Shown: positions 4,617 to 7,086 of the stretch, piece after piece
How positions within the stretch are numbered: position 1 is the first letter of the stretch
Layout: each line of letters starts with the position of its first letter
NCBI GenBank assembly: GCA_964529745.1
Contig: CAZGZR010000121.1
Coordinates: 1-7,086, forward strand
DNA length: 7,086 bases
Origin: RBG-16-57-9 sp964529745
Lineage (GTDB): Archaea; Thermoproteota; Bathyarchaeia; TCS64
Direction of reading: 5' to 3'
The notes under the pieces: generated by a model
The model's input: only the letters and a program-made list of their open reading frames with translations
Databases searched by the model: none
What the model was told of the DNA's origin: nothing
Program-made: the position numbers and the translations under genes

Positions 4617-5473
4617 AGCAGGATGCTCTCCCAGCGGAGCCCGCCGCATCCGCAACTCTCGTCGTCAGGGTTCATGGCCTTCAACGCGCCGAGCAGGGCC
4701 TCAGCCGCCGGCCTGCTCCACCTTTCCTGGAACTCGCTGAAAGCGGTTTGGCCCTCCCACCTAGGGTCCACGAGGCCCTCGCCGTAGTTGGAGACCAGCT
4801 CCAGCGCCGCGTAGCAGGCCCCTATCTCCCGGGCGAAGAAGACCTCGGGCACCAGGTTCATGGTCACCACGTCTATCCCAGTGTTCTGGTACCTGAGTCT
4901 GATCTCGGCTGGGCTCTCCAGCCGGGGGCCCTCGGAGACCCCCACGACGCCCCTCTTGAACACCCGCGGGAACCCAGCGGCGATGCAGGCGTCCACCAGG
5001 TGCCCGCTGAGCGTGGGGCAGAGGGGCTGGCGGAGCCTATAGCTGTACCTGGGCACGTCCAGCCCCTTGTCCTGGAGGCTGGCCATGAGCATCTGGGGCC
5101 GCTTGGTGGTATAGTCCACGAAGTCGTCGGGTATCACGGCGTCCCCCGGGTCCAGCAGCCTGTTGGTGCTGCCGCAGAGAGCCGTGCCTAGTATCTTCTT
5201 GACACCCGCCCTCCAGAGCACGTAGAATACCCGTTCGCCGCTGCTGTCTGGCTCGGTGTTTCTTATGCCGCGGGTTATGCCGTGGAAGCCCACGTAAAGG
5301 AACTCCTTCCCGTCGACCATGGCGTGGGTGAACGGCGCCGTTGGGCCGAATGGCGTCTCGAAGACCAGGCCGTCCGCTAGTGTCTCCACGCCTTTGTATC
5401 CGCGGGGGAACCCCGAGCCAATCGTCGTGGAGCCCCCGAGGACCGCGATCTTGGCCGTCGGTATCTCAGCCAT
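4613..5473 (-). CDS. Purine nucleoside / methylthioadenosine phosphorylase family protein with altered pocket
   Basis: The product is 286 residues of the PNP/MTAP family (trimeric nucleoside phosphorylases, PF01048). Family segments in order: KIAVLGGST (8-16), GFHG (62-65), GTALCGSTNRLLDPGDAVIP, VSEGPRLESPAEIR (179-192, the signature), and MNLVPEVFFAREIG (205-218). MTAPs release adenine and methylthioribose-1-phosphate from MTA in methionine salvage. By-eye comparison with human MTAP shows Phe63 for the phosphate-binding Arg of the usual R-H-G, Asn206 for Thr in M-T-x-V-P-E, and N229-Y-G for the base-contacting D-Y-D. This points to another base or chemistry. The C-terminal CGC matches the CxC of hyperthermophile MTAPs. 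ATG 5473 is about 26 bp from a TATA box (leaderless). An upstream in-frame start at 5521 lies before that box. Confidence 0.85.
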   Translation of the reverse strand: MAEIPTAKIAVLGGSTTIGSGFPRGYKGVETLADGLVFETPFGPTAPFTHAMVDGKEFLYVGFHGITRGIRNTEPDSSGERVFYVLWRAGVKKILGTALCGSTNRLLDPGDAVIPDDFVDYTTKRPQMLMASLQDKGLDVPRYSYRLRQPLCPTLSGHLVDACIAAGFPRVFKRGVVGVSEGPRLESPAEIRLRYQNTGIDVVTMNLVPEVFFAREIGACYAALELVSNYGEGLVDPRWEGQTAFSEFQERWSRPAAEALLGALKAMNPDDESCGCGGLRWESILL

Positions 5474-5496
5474 GGGTGAAGTCACGTCTCCATGGG

Positions 5497-5502
5497 TTAA
5501 AA
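5497..5502 (-). promoter_or_regulatory. TATA-like box of the phosphorylase-family gene
   Basis: TTTTAA (in CGTTTTAACCC on the minus strand) is centred 26 bp before ATG 5473. A leaderless transcript is predicted, and this sets the start at 5473 rather than 5521. Confidence 0.5.
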
Positions 5503-5633
5503 CGGTTGTCAGAGCCAACAAAGATGTACTGGGAGATGAGCCGCTGACCCTTGAAACCCCTGGTCTATACCCAAAACAGGATTACATACTAGATTTTATG
5601 CCCATTTTCACCGAATCTATGGTAAATATAGGC

Positions 5634-5657
5634 GAAAGGTATATATACCTGAAAGGT
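5634..5657 (+). promoter_or_regulatory. Palindromic TATA element flanked by GAAAGGT repeats, upstream of tfb
   Basis: The 14-bp perfect palindrome AGGTATATATACCT (5637-5650) is embedded in a direct repeat GAAAGGT (5634-5640 and 5651-5657). GCGAAA just upstream looks like a TFB-recognition element. Transcription from it would start near 5670 and leave a leader of about 75 nt for tfb. Confidence 0.55.
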
Positions 5658-5680
5658 GCTGTATCGCTGCTCTGTACGCT

Positions 5681-5690
5681 AATAAATATT
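5681..5690 (+). promoter_or_regulatory. Proximal TATA-like box of tfb
   Basis: AATAAATATT would place a transcription start near 5712, about 33 nt ahead of the tfb ATG. It is an alternative to the palindromic element, or a second promoter. Confidence 0.4.
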
Positions 5691-5730
5691 CCGATGGGAT
5701 TCGGGGTATTCCTAGCGAATCAGTCTCAAA

Positions 5731-5736
5731 AAGGTG
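5731..5736 (+). promoter_or_regulatory. Shine-Dalgarno site of tfb
   Basis: AAGGTG ends 8 nt before ATG 5745 and 11 nt before the second ATG at 5748. It favours the first. The same hexamer precedes the CooJ-like gene. Confidence 0.55.
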
Positions 5737-5744
5737 TATAGGAT

Positions 5745-6671
5745 ATGATGTTAAAACCCAATAGGCAGGGTAGCGATGATGTTTGCCCGGAGTGTGGAAG
5801 CAAACACATAATTATTGACGGTGGCTCCGGGGAGAGGATTTGCGGCGCATGCGGCCTCGTCATGGCTGACTCCATGATAAACGAGGGCCCCGAGTGGAGA
5901 GCCTTCAGCCAGGAGGAGAGAAACAACCGCAGCCGCGTAGGAATGCCCCTCAGCTTCAGCGTCCACGACAAGGGCCTCAGCACCATGATCGGCCAGGTGG
6001 GAAAGGACGCCTTCGGCAGAACCATCCCCACGAAGACCATGTTCCAGATGCTCAGGCTCAAGAAGTGGCACATAAGGAGCAGCTACCAGTCCAGCGTGGA
6101 CAGGAACCTGAGCCACGCCATGACCGAGCTCAGCAGGCTCAGCGACAAGCTCCACATACCCAAGCCGGTGAAGGAACGCGCAGCCGTCATCTACAGGAAG
6201 GCCCTGGACAAGGGCCTCGTCCGGGGGCGCAGCATAAGCGCCATCTCGGCCGCCAGCCTCTACGCCGCCTGCAGGATAACCAGCACGCCCAGGACCCTGC
6301 GCGAGCTGGGCGACGTGAGCACCATCGACAAGAAGGACCTGGCACGCTGCTACAGGCTGCTGCTCCGCGAGCTCAACCTGAGCATGCCCATCCCCAAGGC
6401 CCAGTACAGGGTGCCCAAGATAGCCGCCAAGGTGGACATCAGCGAGAACACCCAGCAGACGGCGGTGGACATCCTCAGGAAGGCCGAGGACCTCAAGACC
6501 ACCGCAGGCAAGGACCCCATGGGCCTCGCCGCCGCGGCGCTCTACATCGCGTGCGTCATGAACGAGGAGAAGCGGACCCAGAAGATGATCGCCGACGCCG
6601 CAGGCGTCACCGAGGTCACCATCAGGAACCGCTACAAGGGCCTCAAGGAAGCCCTGCAGATCGAGCTCTAG
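5745..6671 (+). CDS. tfb: Transcription initiation factor B (TFB, TFIIB homologue)
   Basis: The product is 308 residues, a full-length archaeal TFB. It binds TBP on the TATA box and the adjacent BRE and recruits RNA polymerase. The N-terminal zinc ribbon has Cys14, 17, 33 and 36 (V-C-P-E-C-G, I-C-G-A-C-G). The B-finger/linker EWRAFSQEERNNRSRVG with SFSVHDKGLSTMIG follows from about residue 50. Two cyclin repeats follow, roughly 110-200 (SSVDRNLSHAMTELSRLSDK, RGRSISAISAASLYAAC) and 210-303 (GKDPMGLAAAALYIAC). The helix-turn-helix T-Q-K-M-I-A-D-A-A-G-V-T-E-V-T-I-R-N-R-Y (278-297) recognises the BRE. The start is the first of two ATGs, supported by AAGGTG. The first 25 or so codons are less GC-rich than the rest. 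No residue loss is seen; it looks like a general factor rather than a degenerate paralogue. Confidence 0.97.
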   Translation: MMLKPNRQGSDDVCPECGSKHIIIDGGSGERICGACGLVMADSMINEGPEWRAFSQEERNNRSRVGMPLSFSVHDKGLSTMIGQVGKDAFGRTIPTKTMFQMLRLKKWHIRSSYQSSVDRNLSHAMTELSRLSDKLHIPKPVKERAAVIYRKALDKGLVRGRSISAISAASLYAACRITSTPRTLRELGDVSTIDKKDLARCYRLLLRELNLSMPIPKAQYRVPKIAAKVDISENTQQTAVDILRKAEDLKTTAGKDPMGLAAAALYIACVMNEEKRTQKMIADAAGVTEVTIRNRYKGLKEALQIEL

Positions 6672-6681
6672 CCTCGAACCA

Positions 6682-6697
6682 TTTTTGATACTTTTTT
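6682..6697 (+). terminator. Oligo-T terminator of tfb
   Basis: T5 (6682-6686) and T6 (6692-6697) lie 10-26 bp after the tfb stop. This is the usual hairpin-free archaeal terminator form. The second tract is also part of the next promoter. Confidence 0.55.
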
Positions 6698-6700
6698 AAA
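6692..6700 (+). promoter_or_regulatory. TATA box of the SIS-domain gene
   Basis: TTTTTTAAA, followed by ACC, predicts a transcription start near 6723. That is close to an in-frame GTG at 6727 and about 13 nt before ATG 6736. Confidence 0.5.
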
Positions 6701-6735
6701 ACCAGAAACCATTCTTCGGTCAACTGGTGTCGTGG

Positions 6736-7086
6736 ATGAGCGAACCCGTAGACTACCTCACCGAGGACACATATCGCCCGTACTGGCTGGAGGACGGGGT
6801 CACCGAGGAGACCCTCGCCGCCGTCGCCGAGAAGAAGCCCCTGCTGGTGGAGTTGGGGAAGAAGCTGTCCGGGTACGAGCGCTACTACATGGTGGGCAGC
6901 GGAGGAAGCTACAGCGTGCAGCTGCCCGTAGAGTACCTCGTGGACAAGTACACCCGGGTGCCGGTGAAGGCGTACAGCGGCGGAACGTTCCTGGAGCAAC
7001 GACCTGCAGCCGTGGACAGGAACGCCATCGTGGTGCTGATAAGCAGCAGCGGGACCACCAGGGAGGCCGTGGAGGCGGTGGAGTGG
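6736..7086 (+). CDS. SIS-domain sugar isomerase/deaminase-like protein, N-terminal part (3' truncated by window)
   Basis: The first 117 codons are open to the window edge. After an N-terminal helix pair, GSGGSYS (54-60) and ISSSGTT (102-108) are the two phosphosugar-binding loops of the SIS fold (PF01380), with YLVDKYTRVPVKAYSGGTF between them. The short N-terminus without a glutaminase domain excludes a complete GlmS. It fits stand-alone SIS proteins, such as aldose-ketose phosphosugar isomerases or amino-sugar/fructosamine deglycase relatives. The specific substrate needs the missing C-terminal half. I chose ATG 6736. The in-frame GTG at 6727 is an alternative, close to the predicted transcription start. 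The gene follows tfb by 64 bp with its own TATA box, so it is probably a separate unit. Confidence 0.85.
   Translation, partial: MSEPVDYLTEDTYRPYWLEDGVTEETLAAVAEKKPLLVELGKKLSGYERYYMVGSGGSYSVQLPVEYLVDKYTRVPVKAYSGGTFLEQRPAAVDRNAIVVLISSSGTTREAVEAVEW

Noticed and set aside
5474..5521. Longer start (5521) of the phosphorylase-family gene
   Set aside because: The 16 added residues precede the conserved start of the fold and would overlap the TATA-like box that fits ATG 5473.
5515..5600. C/D-box-like snippets (GATGAG, CTGA) in the region between the phosphorylase and tfb genes
   Set aside because: Spacing and box matches do not make a complete C/D small RNA (no proper C, D', C', D order).
5319..5741. 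140-codon plus-strand frame across the phosphorylase 5' end and the tfb upstream region
   Set aside because: Its first half is the antisense of a conserved coding region; only the short part from 5598 is even arguable and is listed as a low-interest finding.
5894..6688. 264-codon plus-strand frame inside tfb
   Set aside because: Rich in Arg, Gln, His and Pro in the way out-of-frame GC-rich DNA is; the tfb frame is certain.
6643..6999. 118-codon minus-strand frame opposite the SIS gene
   Set aside because: Antisense shadow; the plus frame carries both SIS phosphosugar loops and has its own promoter.

Overview
The window is archaeal and gene-dense. The clearest marker is a complete transcription factor B gene. 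Supporting signs are TATA boxes about 26 bp ahead of likely leaderless starts, a DUF2153-like protein, and a serine tRNA with a long variable arm and an encoded CCA. Coding DNA is GC-rich and intergenic DNA AT-rich. TFB and the DUF2153-like protein point to the Thermoproteota side (for example Bathyarchaeia or a neighbouring class). This placement is inference from protein style only; no rRNA is present.

Left part (1-2056): the C-terminal end of an amidohydrolase enters from the left on +. It converges on a compact three-gene operon on - that begins at 1502: an FmdE-family protein with a C-terminal zinc ribbon, a small helical protein carrying the histidine motif H-W-x2-H-x3-H of the nickel protein CooJ, and a CooT-type nickel-binding protein. 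Across a 164-bp divergent promoter region, which holds direct and inverted repeats, lies a small glyoxalase/VOC-fold protein on +.

Middle part (2136-3528): on - there is a ribbon-helix-helix-like protein with a long amphipathic helix and an acidic tail, preceded by tRNA-Ser(GGA). The DUF2153-like gene is divergent from the tRNA and converges on a pyridoxamine-phosphate-oxidase-fold (split beta-barrel) protein on -.

Right part (3558-7086): one symmetric TATA box sits between the split-barrel gene and an M19 membrane dipeptidase on +. The dipeptidase shares its stop site with a convergent purine-nucleoside/MTA-phosphorylase-family gene on - that has unusual pocket residues. Divergent from that gene is tfb on +, preceded by a palindromic TATA element. 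Last comes the start of a SIS-domain sugar isomerase, cut by the window edge.

Most neighbours are single-gene units in alternating directions, so only the FmdE/CooJ-like/CooT cluster reads as a functional system. It is probably a nickel-handling module, and it is the most interesting content of the window. First genes of transcripts mostly have no or very short leaders, while the internal operon genes have Shine-Dalgarno sequences. No gene-free stretch exceeds 300 bp, and I see no mobile element or CRISPR.
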